DNA of 64,000 nucleotides from Benincasa hispida (GCF_009727055.1 NC_052350.1:25684093-25748092); one strand, 5' to 3'; shown: positions 23,590 through 35,860, numbered from the stretch's first letter. Made by a program: numbers and translations. The notes: generated from the sequence alone by a model not told the origin.

Positions 23590-24000
23590 AAGTGTATCAT
23601 TACAAAGTATTAAACTCAATCAAGGCATGATTATCGAGTTTATCAACAATATATCAATCAAGTGTATCAACAATATATCAGTTAAGTGTATCAGTATTAT
23701 AAAGTTTATCAGCAGTACATCAGTCAAGTGTATCTTTATCAAATATATCAGTCAAATGTATCAAATTTATCAATTGTATAAATGAGTGAATTTCATAAAT
23801 TTCCTTGCAATTTATCAATCAAGTACATCAATATCAAGTATATCGATCAAGGGTATCGAGTTTATCAACAATATAAATGAGTGCATGATTGATAAGTATA
23901 TCATTTAAGTACATCATTATCAAGTATATCAAATATATTAGTCAAGTGTATCAAGTGTATGTCAGTAGTGTACCAAGTATATTCGTATATCAAGTTTTGA
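23590..24000. repeat. Degenerate minisatellite
   Basis: Variations on a unit of about 20 bp close to ATATCAGTCAAGTGTATCAA are repeated head to tail. The 94-codon open frame over this region is only the translation of the repeat (ISIKCINN-like) and is not a gene. Confidence 0.7.
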
Positions 24001-24480
24001 AAGACCAGAGAATGGGCGTCGTAAACCTCTCTTCGATAATATAATCAAATGAAATTTATAATATTAAATCATACAAATACTACTACGATGATGTAGTAAC
24101 AGTGGGAAGTCTGAGTCGATTTGTAGGGAAGCGCTAGGATGAGTTTCTTGTTAAGTCAATTTCCTATTTAGAGTGGTAATAAGGGGGTTTGGCGTGGATA
24201 GTGTTATAGGTGTGCAAGAAAAGTAAAAACAACGAGTAAATGTAACCTAAGACTGGACTTATCTAGTTTCGAGAGCAAGTGCGATTTTTATGTAATTTCT
24301 ATCATGGATTTCTGTTAACGAAACATGCATTTGATTTATACATGCACAACGACTTACTTGGCACAACCAAACTAACCTCTAGAATGGCAGATAACTATTG
24401 AGGAACAAACCAAGCAAGTGTTCTAAGTATTAATAAAGCCTAAGTCCTAATTAAACTAAACGCAATTAATCCTATTGGGT
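24001..24480 (-). other. Unresolved, possibly old Ty3 LTR fragment
   Basis: There is no gene. GGAAGTCTGAGTCGATTTGT near 24098-24117 looks like a worn reverse complement of the GTTCGACCC-type LTR block. Low certainty. Confidence 0.25.
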
Positions 24481-27236
24481 CCAAAGCAGTCATATTGTCT
24501 TTTTGTTGTCAGTTTCTTCATGTGAAGGATGTCTATTTTGCTCATTTTTTTTTTTTATAAAAAAAATCAATTATAAGATAACTAAAAATAATAATAACAA
24601 TGAGAAAGACAAATCACAGAAATCCTATGTATTTGTGATCCTATACATAAAAATTGAATATTTTTTTAATAGTAGTAGGAAACTAAGAGTTAAAACAACT
24701 TTTATGTCAAACCCTACATTGAATTTATGTCAAACAACTTTTAATCAAATCATTAAATTTTATGTCAAATCCTACGTGAGTTCTTTCTCCCTAATGGTCA
24801 TTTTGAAAGGTATATATGAAGAGTTCCATTTCAATCTCAACAAACGAGGAAGAGATGCTGGTGATTCAACTGCCCGAGGCTGTTCCATACCCCGAAAAAA
24901 AAATGAGTGGTACTGATAATAGGAGAGGTTTTGTGTTCCCAATCATCATACTGACCAGTAGTCAATTCCTAGAGTCGTCGATTAAATTTAATGAATAATA
25001 TTTAAGCCCTAAAAAATGTTCATAAATAATTTTTAATTGCCATTGGTGTATAAAGAACTCTTTTTTAATTTGTACGTTTTTAGTAAAAAAAAAAAAAAAA
25101 AAGATATATTTTTTATTGTTATGTAACTATTATTAATAATAAAGATTATCTAATAAATGTAAAAAAAAAATGGTTCATACTCTACCATTTGACTTTTTGA
25201 TTCATTTATCAATGATCTTAATTGTATTTAAAAACACAAAAAGTGCTCATTAACAGTTTTTAATTGATAAGTGTGAGAAAGACTTTTAAAATTTAAGTAG
25301 TATTCTATTAATTTAAATCACTAAAATATATTATATTTATTGTTATGTAACTTATAAATAAAGATAATGCATTCTTTCAGACGCAGTTATAATTTTTAAA
25401 AATGCTATTGCTATTTTTTAAAAATCATGTTGATGTTAGCATGGGTATGTGAGTGCGAGTGTGTGAAGTTTTTACCCATTTTTCTTATTTAATTAGTATT
25501 TTCCCTCTTTTTTTCACGTGTTGCACATGATTTTATTTCCCCTTTTTAAAATCAAACTTTTATAATACATTTTTAAAACTTGATTAATTATAATTATTAT
25601 TACATAAGAGGAAGAATCATACACATTTAATATGAGTGGGTATTAAATGGTTTTAAATGCAGGGATTAAAAAATGACTTGTTAGTTAATTAATTATTAAA
25701 TTTAATTACATTACCGGTGAAAGTTGGAATGAGAGAGATTTAAGCATGATTTGTTTTTTTTTTTTTAAATGATTTGCTTTTAAGTTTAATTTTCTTTTCA
25801 ATTTATATTTTATATAAAGCAAAATTATGGTTTGTGTATAATTAAACTTTTTTAAAAATAGATTTACCTCTATCAAAGTTGAAGATTGCTAAATTGCACT
25901 TTTACAATTGAAATGGTTGGTGATCAATTACACTAATTGAGAAATTTAGTTCAGAAAATAAAATAAAAATAGAGAAAAGTTTAATAACGATGAAGAATAT
26001 CAATAAGAATAAGAGAAAAAGAATCTTAATTTAATTGTATTTTATATTTTTTATAAAAATATTTTTACTATTAGAATTCTTGTCCAAAAAATATTTTTTC
26101 ACCATTCGTATTTTTATATGTATTATAGATATAGATATAAATTAAAGAGGGACTAAAAACATATTCTTTACGTATTTTAATTTAACTTTTAATATTAATA
26201 ATTTATTTTATTTTATTTTAAATTTTAATATTAATCATTTATTTTAATTTGATATGCAATATTATTTTTAACTGATTATTCATCTTAAATAATGGCGACT
26301 CAAATCCAATTCAATTATATTATTATATAAATGTTGGGGTGGTAACATATGGTGAAACTAAACAAATTTATATATGGTAAAATTTTAATCAATTTCAAAT
26401 TTACTAAAAAAATTTAAAATTAAAATAATATATAAACAAGTATATTGTAAATTAAAAATATAAAATTCAAAAAATATTGAAATATACATATGAAAAATCT
26501 ATATTCTAAATATTGTAAAATTTAGAGTTCAAATTTCAACTAACATAAAAATATAGCAAAATTAAGTTCTCAAAAAAAAAAAAAAACAAAAAAGACGTTT
26601 GAATTTGAGGAGAACAAAGAGAATACGGATGCCAATAAAATATAATATAAATATATGAAATAAATAAATATTAAAATTATAAAATAATATATATAAATAT
26701 ATAAAATAAAATAAATAAAAAAGTAAATAAAATAATAAATTATGGATGTCTCCACTTTTTTCAAACTTTTTAGAATTTGCTCAATGTGTGTATTTGAAAA
26801 CCCATTAAATGTCATTACTTATTTGGCAAATAGGAGATGGATTACATGGATACTGATAATTAATATTTACAAACATATGGACAATACTTTGAAAAAATAG
26901 GGACATGACACATGGTTAATAGATACTAAGCCTGAACATCTATTTTCTATAATATTTATAATAAGAGCGAAAATATTTTAAAGAAGAGAGAAAAATAAAA
27001 GAAGTCCTAAGAAGTGGTCACCATAAATTAAATATATGATCTCTTAGCTCTTTATCAAGGTTATGTCCCCTATTTGCCACTAGACCAACCCATAATGATT
27101 TAAAATATGAGGTTTATTATAATTAAATCACTGAACTTTTAATTTTACATACGATTTCTTGAATTATATGATTAGTTATAATTATCGAATAAATTTTTAA
27201 TTCAATAAATTATCCCCTATAATCTATTCTTTGTTG
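24481..27236. other. AT-rich DNA without recognisable genes
   Basis: Very A/T-rich with long homopolymer runs (e.g. 25084-25103). The open frames at 24503-24998 and 26570-26815 are low in complexity and carry no recognisable motif. No transposon ends were identified. Confidence 0.5.
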
Positions 27237-27241
27237 CAAAA

Positions 27242-27428
27242 TGTTGAGAACAAAAAAAATTGCACAACAAACTGTCTTTTATTGATAATGCTGCTAAGCT
27301 TAAATAGTAGCTAAACTACATCCACGAGAATAAAGGAGAAAAAATAGCAACCCACTCTTACTACAATTCAGCAAAGTGGAAACAGAAAGCTAAAAATAGA
27401 AAACTGTTATAACAAAAAAAACCTTTCA
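27242..27428 (-). repeat. Cop-3 3' LTR (187 bp)
   Basis: It runs TGAAAGG (27428) to CTCAACA (27242) on the minus strand. The sequence is repeated at 31572-31757 with about 98-99 percent identity by eye. Confidence 0.95.
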
Positions 27429-27443
27429 TTCCCTCCCTTAAAC

Positions 27444-28900
27444 TAATGATCAGAAGCAATTATTTTCCTTGAAAATTCACATACTCCCAGCAACCTTCAA
27501 AGCTTCTGAAAAACTTCTAACTTTAAGAGTTTGGTCATAAATGTCTGCCACTTGATCTTGGCTTCCACAATGAACCAATTCAGCTACAACCATCTTTTGT
27601 AAGATTTCTTAGAAAATGAAACCTCACATCAATATGCTTGCTTCGACCGTGCATAACTGGATTTTTTGACAGCTTGATGGTTTAACTATTGTCACACAAT
27701 ATGGTAATGCAACTTTCATCTAGATGGCCCAAACTTCTTCAAAATTTTCCTCACCCAAACTCCTTGAACAAACACAATTGCAGCAGCTACAAACTCAGCT
27801 TATGTAGTTGATAAGGTCACAATAGGTTGTTTTTTAAACAACCACGAAAACAGCACCTGAACCATTAAAAATACATACCCAGATGTACTTTTTCGATCTT
27901 CCCAAATCTCCAGCAAAGTCCTACTGTATATGCCAACAATCCAGCATTTCCTCCTTTTATGTAATTGAATTCCACAATTCACAGTCTTTTAAAGTACGAA
28001 GTATTCTTTTAGCTGCTTGAAGATGATCTTCCATTGGTTTTGCCATGTACCTTTATAAGCAAGTAGCAAAACATCATAATTGGGTCTTGGGCAGTAAGTA
28101 ACATTAAACTTCTCCACCAATTGTTTGTAAATATGTATCATCAAACAGGACCCATCCATTCCAGCTTTACCTCAATTTGGAACCAGGAACAAAAGGGCTG
28201 TTCACCAGTTACTTTCCAGCATCCAAACCTTTTCAAACCTCCAATTGCATATTTTCTTTGACATATAAAAATTCAGAAAGACTGTTGTAACACCTCAATC
28301 CAAGAAGAATCGCATTTTTCCCAAATCGGTCATATTAAATTCACGGCAACATGGAATTTTTTAAAATCAATCATCATAGTTTCATCATCACCAGTAAAAT
28401 ATATTAAATCATCACATAACACACTTACATGATAATTTTTCCTTCAAACTTCTCTTGTGAAATAATGTTTTGTTCGCTATCACACCTTTGAAATCCTTCA
28501 TTGATGAAATGTGTTTTCAATTTGACTAAACCAAGCACGTGGACTTGTTTTAAATCATATAAAGCTTATGTGCAATTTGTAACTAAGTGCTCATTACCCT
28601 TCTTTTGATACCCTTTGGTTGCTCTACATAAACATCTTCAGTTAACTCACCTGGAGAAAGCTGGCTAACACAGCTGAAAAATATTCATCCTTTTGTGCAA
28701 GCTAGAGCAATAATCATTCTTACTGTACCATCCTTGCCATTTCGGTGGCAAAAAACTTCTGTGTAGTACTACTCATATTGGAGAAGTAGCCTTTAAGCAA
28801 ATCAATCGAGCCTTGTACTTATCAATTTTCGTGCTCAATGGTAATTGGTTTTGTAGACCCCTTTAACTCCAATCCTTTTAGCTCAATTGGTATTTCAACA
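27444..28900 (-). pseudogene. Cop-3 reverse transcriptase and RNase H remnant
   Basis: The minus strand shows pieces of copia RT and RNase H in several frames. 27982-27800 has the recognisable DRKSTSGYVF and KKQPIVTLSTT of RNase H. Further left are worn versions of the CDN motif and the final QVADI segment. Upstream, 28060-28900 gives scattered RT pieces, including a Y-D-L-K-Q element. Short deletions and stops are frequent. It is non-functional and sits just before the polypurine tract. Confidence 0.75.
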
Positions 28901-29549
28901 AGTGTCCATGTTTTGTTCTTCCCAAAGATTGATTTCATTGTCCATGGCCAGCCTCCAATTTCCATATTGTATAGCATCTTCAAAATACAATGGATCAGTT
29001 GATATCCCTAGTCCAATATGAGCTTCATCCTCTGAAAGACCTTCTCCACTAATATATACATCCATCCATGTAGGAAGACGCCTCTCAACGAGAATTCCCT
29101 TAAATCCTCACATTTTGCCCACCATCACCACAAAATGTATTCCTCTTCCCTAACTCCATCTTCTCTATCACTATCAAGTTCATATTTCACACTCACATTT
29201 TTCCTCAGCTGCATCATCACCATCACCCCAATCTAGTGTACGCTACTATTTGTTTTGCATCCCATCCCATTGTTTTTCTTCCAAAAAATTACAATCTCTA
29301 ACTCACAAAAAGCCATTCCACCGACCGGATCATATAGTCTGTTAACTTTTGACTTCTCACTAACTCAAATAACACACAAGAAATGCTTTTATTGTCCTAA
29401 TTGGTTTTTGATTTTGCATCTGGAACATGTGCATGTGCTTCACATCCAAAAACCCGAAAATGATCTACTGAGGGTTTATGGTACCACACTTCCAAGCCTC
29501 CTCTAGGTGTGATATTCTTTGAACCACCAAAGGTAGGACATCTATTTAA

Positions 29550-30180
29550 AGACATAGATGGTCAATTTACTGCTTCCGGCCAAAAGGTTTTTGGGTAATA
29601 TGTGTTTCTCCGATAGCATTGACAGAACATGTTCATAATATCGTTCACGTTTTTTTCACTTTCCATATACACCATTCTGTTGCAGAGATAGATGGATCGT
29701 AATTGCCTTTTTGATCCCATTTGTTGTTGCAAAATCATTGAACTCAAACTTGAATTAAATTCTCCTCCTGCTATCGGTGCCGTAAATATACTTAATAGCC
29801 AACTCAACTCTTTCTCAACCAAGGACTTAAAGTATTTGAAAGAGTTAAAGAAGATTCTGACTTTTCTACCAAAAAATATATCCCATGCTTTTCCTGCTAA
29901 TAATCATAAATAACAACAGAATGTACCTTTTGTTGCTATTCAGATGTACGGGTGATTGGCCACAAATATTCTTGCATGAATAAGTCAGTTTGTGTTGCTC
30001 CTCCAAGTGCTCTCTTTGAAAAGGGGACAATCTCAATGTTTGTTTCCCTTTTGATACAATCAATGCATATAAGCATTTGAGGCACTAAATATGAGGAATC
30101 CCATATACCATGTTTTGCACTGTACAGTTTCTCAAACTTTTGTAAACTCAAAATGTCTAATATTCTGTCGAATGCCAAAG
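29550..30180 (-). pseudogene. Cop-3 integrase and pre-integrase remnant
   Basis: About 29822-29562 ends with PKTFWPEAVN, a hallmark of the copia integrase core end, preceded by a scrambled GGEFNS (the conserved DRGGEF region). About 30178-29866 carries the pre-integrase and zinc-finger region. Several frameshifts occur, and the middle of the core is partly lost. Confidence 0.7.
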
Positions 30181-30533
30181 AAGATAAACTTTCAGCTTCA
30201 GCTTATTGTTGAAAGGCACTGATCAACTTGTTGTTTGAGAAGAAGTTTGGTTAGCAAAATAAACATCCTGTTGTTGCTCATTTTTGTTTGAATAATTAAG
30301 CCTTTCTTTGAATAATAATATTTTGCATTCCCCTCCCTTGATCAAAATAGTCAAACCTTTTTCTTGCAATTGTCCTATGCTCAAGAGATTGTTACTCAAT
30401 TCTGGAATGTAGTATACTCAGTAACAACTGAATTAACTTCATTCAGAAACAACTTCACCATTTCTTTTGCCCATCACATCCATTTTGTGTTGTTTCCCAA
30501 CTTCACTGAATGTCGAAATCTTCATTGAGCTCA

Positions 30534-30903
30534 CTAAAACATGGATCGATCAACCACACATATGATTAGAACATCCGGAATCCAAAGAAACCATGTATCT
30601 TTCTCCTTTTGAACTCCATGCAATTCCCTCAATGAGGACATTAGAAAACATTTCTTCTTCTTCACCGATTTCGGCATAGTTTGCTTCTTTATTTTCAGGA
30701 CACTCATATATGGTAATGCCCCAAGTTTTTGTGCATCGGTAACACTGCACATTTGCTTTTGTTGAAATTTGCTCGACCCCTTCCTCTTCCTCTTCCCTTT
30801 GTAGCTGCCTCGACCTTCGATCTCTTCCTTCATCATTCGTCACCTTCAAGGCTTGCTCTACTCCACTTCGTTGCTGAATTAACTTGTTGTCATGTACTAT
30901 CAA
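30534..30903 (-). pseudogene. Cop-3 zinc knuckle and protease
   Basis: A 117-codon frame contains a nucleocapsid zinc knuckle (QCYRCTKTWGITIYECPE, spacing altered from CX2CX4HX4C) and, at its end, the aspartic protease motif LDSGCSNHMCG, intact. In the family these are the end of Gag and the start of Pol. The knuckle's histidine is not in its usual place. Confidence 0.8.
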
Positions 30904-31301
30904 AAGAAACTTTGCAACTCATTCATAGGAATAGAGTATCGATATCTTTGACTTTTCAAATAGAACAAACGATATAGTTACTTTTCTGTTAAAGAGCGTA
31001 GAATTTTTTTCGAACCACTTTTCACATCTGCATATCTCTCCATCAAATCCGCAATCTTATTTTGCCACCGTCATAGCTCTGGAGGAAGTATTTCGTCACT
31101 CCTTCACAGACTTCATCTCAAGAATTTCAAGTCTCTACGGAGCTTGTAGATGAGACCTCTTGACCCTTACATTGCCTTCAACTTTTCTTCATTGCATTCC
31201 CATATTTCTTTAAGAAGTGTTCTTCTTGAGAATGGTTTCTAAAACTGTAGCGATCAAATGGCTTGAACAGAGATAATTCTTTACTTTCAAGTCTTTCAGC
31301 T

Positions 31302-31535
31302 TCATCTCATCATTTTCTTTCGTCGGGCTTCTGTTTGCAACAATTCGCTAGCTGGTTCAACATATCCAGGTTCGACCAACTCCCAGTATTCCTTGGATCG
31401 AAGGAAGTTTTCCATCAACATGCTCCAATGATCATAATCACCATCGAAACTTGGAATTGCCAACTGTACAAAACTTCCTTCATTCTTATTTCCTTCCGTA
31501 GTCATTTTGCTGCAAAGTTTCAAAGACTGCTGCTT
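31302..31535 (-). pseudogene. Cop-3 Gag amino-terminal part
   Basis: Starting near the MTTEGNK codons, this frame has the copia Gag signature IPSFDGDYDHWSMLMENFLRS and YWELVEPGY, which belong to the capsid's first helices. It breaks soon after. The following 400 bases contain the rest of Gag in shifting frames. It lies directly behind the primer-binding site. Confidence 0.8.
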
Positions 31536-31551
31536 TGAAAAATCAAAACCA

Positions 31552-31568
31552 CCTTGGCTCTGATACCA
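31552..31568 (-). promoter_or_regulatory. Cop-3 primer-binding site (tRNA-iMet)
   Basis: The minus strand reads TGGTATCAGAGCCAAGG, three bases inside the LTR. It contains an unmutated TGGTATCAGAGC, as in many plant copia elements. Confidence 0.93.
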
Positions 31569-31571
31569 GAA

Positions 31572-31757
31572 TGTTGAGAACAAAAAAAATTGCACAACAA
31601 ACTGTCTTTTATTGATAATGCTGCTAAGCTTAAATAGTAGCTAAACTACATCCACGAAAATAAAGGAGAAAAAATAGCAACCCACTCTTACTACAATTCA
31701 GCAAAGTGGAAACAGAAAGCTAAAAATAGAAAACTGTTATTACAAAAAAACCTTTCA
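31572..31757 (-). repeat. Cop-3 5' LTR (186 bp)
   Basis: Partner of 27242-27428. Differences seen: GAGAATAAA versus GAAAATAAA, one further substitution and one A fewer. Confidence 0.95.
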
Positions 31758-31762
31758 CAATT

Positions 31763-33876
31763 AAGTTACAAATTAACTCGTGTTGATATCAATATATTTG
31801 TAAAATTAAAATTTCGATATCAATATCGTCAATAAAATTTTAATCCTTAATTTTAGATGCTCCTCAACAGAGATGTTGAATCAACTGATAGCATGTCCAT
31901 ATTTTAGTTCTTGTCTACGTCAAAACTTGACATTGGCTTCATTATTATTATTATTATTATTTTGAAAAGACATTGACTTCCTCTTTAGTTCTTGGTGATT
32001 TTACCATCAACAAATATTATACCAAAAATATCAATTTATACCCTTAAATTTTGAAAGTTCTATCAAGTTAAACCCTAAATTAAATAATTGTTTTGTTTTA
32101 ATCAACATTTGTAAATATATCAATTTACATCCTCTATTACGTTCTGTTTTGATAAAATTCATCCGACACTTATAATCTTATCTATTAAATTCCTATACTT
32201 ATGGATCAATTTCAATTTTATTTTTATATTCTATTTTAATTCATTTTGTCGATTTTCTTTTAAAATTTTAAATTTCATTGTATGTTACTGCAATAAAATA
32301 AATTTAAAATATATATGTAAATCGCAAAACAGGTAAATGCAAAAATTGAATATTAATTTCTAATTTTTAAAATTGTTGTTTAATTAGAATTTTTTAAATT
32401 TATTTTTACATTCTAATTCAATTATTTATAAAAGACAAGTATCCCAAATATAAAGGTAGATGTAAAATTTTAATAACATATGAAGGTTGATTGCAATAAC
32501 TAATAAACTACATGAGAATAAATGATCAGATGATTAGATTAAAGTTTAAAGGTGTAATTATTACAAAATATAAAGGGTAAAAAATAAGAGTTTGCAACTT
32601 TAATAAAAAAAAATTGAAAATTGAGTGCATGACCCGAGATTTTGCTTTTTTGCAAACAGGTCAAAAAACATTTGTCTTAAAATTTGATTGGTATCTGATT
32701 TTTATATGATTATTATGTGATTATTATCTGATTTTTATATAATTTATATGTGATTGTCACACCTGCAATTACAAAAAGTTGAAGTCATGACTTTAATTTT
32801 TTAAGATGTATTAATATACAATATAATCTCCAATAAAATAATCAATCAAATTAAACGTTCAAATGTGTAATTTGTAAGAAAACTTCATGATACATGAATA
32901 GTTTGTGCAATTTTTGAGATTAAATTATAACCGTAGAAACTAAATTAAATGCAAACCAAACATTAAAGATTTTTTTTTTTTTTGGAGCAAAAATTTAGAG
33001 ATTTTTTTGTACAGCATCATTAGGAAATGATAGAAAAAGAAGGGGCCTTTCCAAATATATATCTTCAATAAATGAAGATATGATTTTGTGTCGTGTCATT
33101 ATAAAGTCAAATCATATAAATATTGCAAGAGAACTTTTTTCTTTTTAACAAACAAACAAAACAAATCTTTCAGTTGGGGTTTCCATCAAATAACAGGAAA
33201 GATATTTGAAAATTCAAATATTAAACCTACCGAAAATGAAAAAACCACGATATTTTATCGATATATTACCAAGATATCACTAAAATTATGGAACCGATAA
33301 AAATAATGAGTGGATAACATCCTTTTCTAAAAAATTCATAATATATCGCAGATACTCGATAATATATCATTCGTGGATATATGGCTAACATCTTTCCAAA
33401 AATGTGGAGATACTGCAAAAATCTCACAGATATAGCGTCTAAATATTGGAGATATATCATCTACATGTTGTCTTATTGTCACTACGTGTCATTTCTTTTT
33501 AGTTTTTTTTTCAATTTCTAACTTTTCTAAATTTCCAATATTATATTCAAATTCAAAATTTTAATTTGCGAGATAGTTTTTAAAAAAAAAACAAAAAACA
33601 AAAAACAAAAAAACTATACTTCAAGTTTGCAACCATTTAAACCATATCTGCCACACCTTACCTCACCCACTACTTTTGGAAGAGCAACAATTAGATCATG
33701 GTCAACGAAATGAGGTTGATGATGATTGTAATCATCATCATTATTCCATTATTAATCATATTTAGTTTCTAATTATTGATATATATGTTTAAAGACAATT
33801 TATTACTTAAATAAGCTATACAATTTTATAAAAAAATTCATAATATTTTTATAATTAAATTATCGGGATATGCGTA
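31763..33876. other. AT-rich DNA, no gene; ATT repeat and GATATATC words
   Basis: There is no coding sequence. About seven ATT units lie at 31941-31962. From about 33240 to 33470 the words GATATATC, GATATTTC and similar recur. The right end was split by Cop-4 (AGGTT at 33877-33881) and continues at 45351. Confidence 0.55.
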
Positions 33877-33881
33877 AGGTT

Positions 33882-34486
33882 TGTAAGGAGGAAGAAGAAA
33901 GGGTAGCTGAACGATCGTTGAGAGGTGAAGGCTAAACGATCATTGGGAGAAAGGCGCGACAATCATTGAGAAAAAGGCTAGACAATCATGGAGAAAAGAC
34001 TAGACGATCGTGGTCAAATATCTAGACGATCGTTGGGAAAAAGGTGAACGATAGGACAAGTGTCTACACGATAGAGGAAAGCGTGTAGACGATGGGTAGG
34101 AGACTGCACGATTAGGTTGATCGTGTAGGCGACAGAAAGTACACGATAGAAAGTAGACGGTTGGGTTGAAGTGTACACGAAGGAGAGTACACGTAGGATT
34201 TAGACGATAGAAGAAAGTTGCTACACGATTGGTAGAGAGCATAAACGATAGAAGAAATTGAGTAAGACAATCGGTCTTCACGACCCGCATCACTCGTCGT
34301 ACAGTATTATTTATTACCATAAGAAAGCCACATGGCAGAATGTTAATGGTCTATAATAACAACCATGAAAGAGAAAATACACAATTAACCACTGAATAGT
34401 GGAACCTAAAGCAGATAAGGAAAAATGCATAGAAAAGGAATAAAAAGCTATTGTAATTCTTCAGTAATATTGCACTCATTATATCA
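33882..34486 (-). repeat. Cop-4 3' LTR (605 bp) with CGATCG cluster
   Basis: It starts TGATATAATGAGTGC at 34486 and ends TCCTTACA at 33882. The half nearest the LTR end is dominated by variants of CTAGACGATCGT, CTAAACGATCAT and TACACGATAG, spaced roughly 20-30 bp. The partner at 44730-45345 is about 90 percent identical by eye. Confidence 0.92.
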
Positions 34487-35185
34487 TCCCCCCGTAAGCG
34501 AACAAGGAGCTGCCGCGACTGTGGGCTTGGTCTTCAAACTGAGGTAACGAGGACTCGGTAAGGCTTTTGTCATGATGTCGGCTAGCTGATCCTTAGAGGG
34601 AAGGAAGCAAACTGAAAGCTGTTTGGAGGCAACCTTTTCTCTGAGAAAGTGAAGTTCAATCTCAAGATGTTTTGTCCGGTTGTGAAGTACAGGATTGATG
34701 GCCATGTAGGTGGCACTGAGATTGTCACAAAGCAGCAGAGGGGTGGAGATATTTTTGACACCAAGTTCAATGAGAACTGATTGGATCCATAAAATCTCAG
34801 CACCAGCATTAGACAAGCCATGGTATTCTGATTCGGCACTGGATCGAGAGACTACCTTTTGCTTAGAGGAGCTCCATAAAATGAGGCTTGAACCAAGGAA
34901 GACACAAAATCCACTCATGCTTTGCCTGTCATCCGGGTAGCTGGCCTAATCGACATCTGTGTAGCAAGTCAAAGCCAAAACAGGGAACTTTGTTAGAAGA
35001 ATACCATGATGAGTCGTGCCTTTGAGGTACCGAAGGAGCCGTTTTGCTACTTGAAGATGTGTAGTGGTTGGGGCGTGCATGAATTGATAGAGCTTATTGA
35101 CACTGAAGCTTATGTCTAGTCTGGTCAATGTACAATATTGAAGAGCAGCAACTAGGCTTCTGTATTCAGAGGGGTTGTCTAGCAA
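34487..35185 (-). pseudogene. Cop-4 RNase H and connection
   Basis: 35185-34949 encodes EYRSLVAALQYCTLTRLDISF and RLLRYLKGT, the RT-RNase H connection, ending at YTDVD before a TAG (34946-34948) where the family has Trp. 34918-34490 continues in frame with GSSLILWSSSKQKVVSRSSA, ESEYHGLSNAGAE, LLLCDNLSATY and LPSKDQLADIMTKAL, including the acidic residues and the CDN motif. Apart from that one stop this part is nearly intact. The polypurine tract and LTR follow at once. Confidence 0.88.
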
Positions 35186-35860
35186 TTATCCATCGTGAGG
35201 GACTAAGAGGCGCCAACAACCAACGGAGAGTGAATTGGCTTGCAGTCAGCGAGGTGTGCACGTTCAAGAAGACTATAAATGTACTTGGACTGAGACAAGT
35301 ATAGATGGCCCAGAGAGCGAAGCACCTGAATGCCAAGGAAAAAAGATAGATCACCGAGATCTTTAAGTGCAAACTGAATATTCAAGCAAGTGATGAAGTG
35401 CGAAATAGTAGCAGGGTTATTTCCAGTGATAATGATATCATCAACATAGATAAGGAAAATAATTAAAGTATGTGAGTTGAGGAAAATGAACATGGATGTA
35501 TCAGACTGTGCATTAGAGAAACCCCATTGTGTCAGGCAAGTGCTCAGCTTGGAGAACCATGTGCGAGGGCTTTGCTTGAAGACATACAGTGCCTTGTGTA
35601 GCAGTAATACGTGATCAGGGTGTTTATCACTGATGAAACCAGGTGGTTGCTTGATGTATACTTCCTCAGATAGATCGCCATTGAGGAAGGCATTGTGTAC
35701 GTCAAGTTGCTGTCTCTTATACACATCTAGATGTGTATAAGAGACAGGCCTTGTAACGAGCAATCTCACCAGATGGAGTTTGTTTGAGTCTGAACACCCA
35801 TTTGCTGCTAATAACTTGCGATCTGGGGCAGAGTTGTGAGAGACCATGTATTATTTCTGA
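35186..35860 (-). pseudogene. Cop-4 reverse transcriptase with adapter-induced gap
   Basis: A 214-codon open frame (35847-35203) reads through the RT palm: QLDVHNAFLNGDLSEEVYIK, PPGFI, YVDDIIITGN with the catalytic aspartates intact, and DLGDLSFFLGIQV. In its first third the residues VSYTHLDVYKRQ are the translation of the 38-bp adapter palindrome at 35710-35747. Some 50 residues normally found between the KA-R-LVAKG region and QLDV are absent there. The open frame is thus partly an assembly product, and the state of the real gene at this point is unknown. Confidence 0.88.
35710..35747. other. Nextera/Tn5 mosaic-end junction adapter (contaminant)
   Basis: CTGTCTCTTATACACATCT (19 bp) is followed directly by its exact reverse complement, forming a perfect 38-bp palindrome. 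The 19-mer is the Tn5 mosaic end used in Nextera kits, and head to head it is the mate-pair circularisation junction. It is not biological sequence. Confidence 0.98.

Larger units (their letters stand above)
27242..31757 (-). mobile_element. Cop-3: copia with short, nearly identical LTRs
   Basis: A complete structural copia: 5' LTR 31572-31757, primer-binding site 31552-31568 (minus-strand TGGTATCAGAGCCAAGG), degenerate Gag-Pol, polypurine tract GTTTAAGGGAGGGAA (27429-27443) and 3' LTR 27242-27428. The flanking 5-mers (CAAAA left, CAATT right) agree in only three positions, so the target duplication is not convincing. The LTRs differ at two bases and one A-run length, yet Pol is broken by many short indels. 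Confidence 0.9.

Noticed and set aside
23501..23785. 94-codon open frame
   Set aside because: It translates a degenerate minisatellite (ISIKCINN repeats); composition and repetition explain the frame.
23590..24000. CRISPR-like array
   Set aside because: The repeat units are degenerate, contiguous and have no unique spacers; the context is a plant genome.
24503..24998. Overlapping open frames of 137 and 60 codons
   Set aside because: Low-complexity Lys/Asn-rich start, no family motif, unrelated to neighbours; chance frames in AT-rich DNA.
26570..26815. 81-codon hydrophobic frame
   Set aside because: Phe/Ile/Tyr runs come from A/T homopolymers and TA-rich DNA, not from a membrane protein.
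27237..31762. CAAAA/CAATT as target duplication of Cop-3
   Set aside because: Only three of five positions agree, so it is not claimed.
35710..35747. Palindrome as a natural hairpin, terminator or insertion-sequence end
   Set aside because: The halves are exactly the 19-bp engineered mosaic end, and an identical palindrome occurs 3.1 kb away in a different element, so library adapter is the better explanation.
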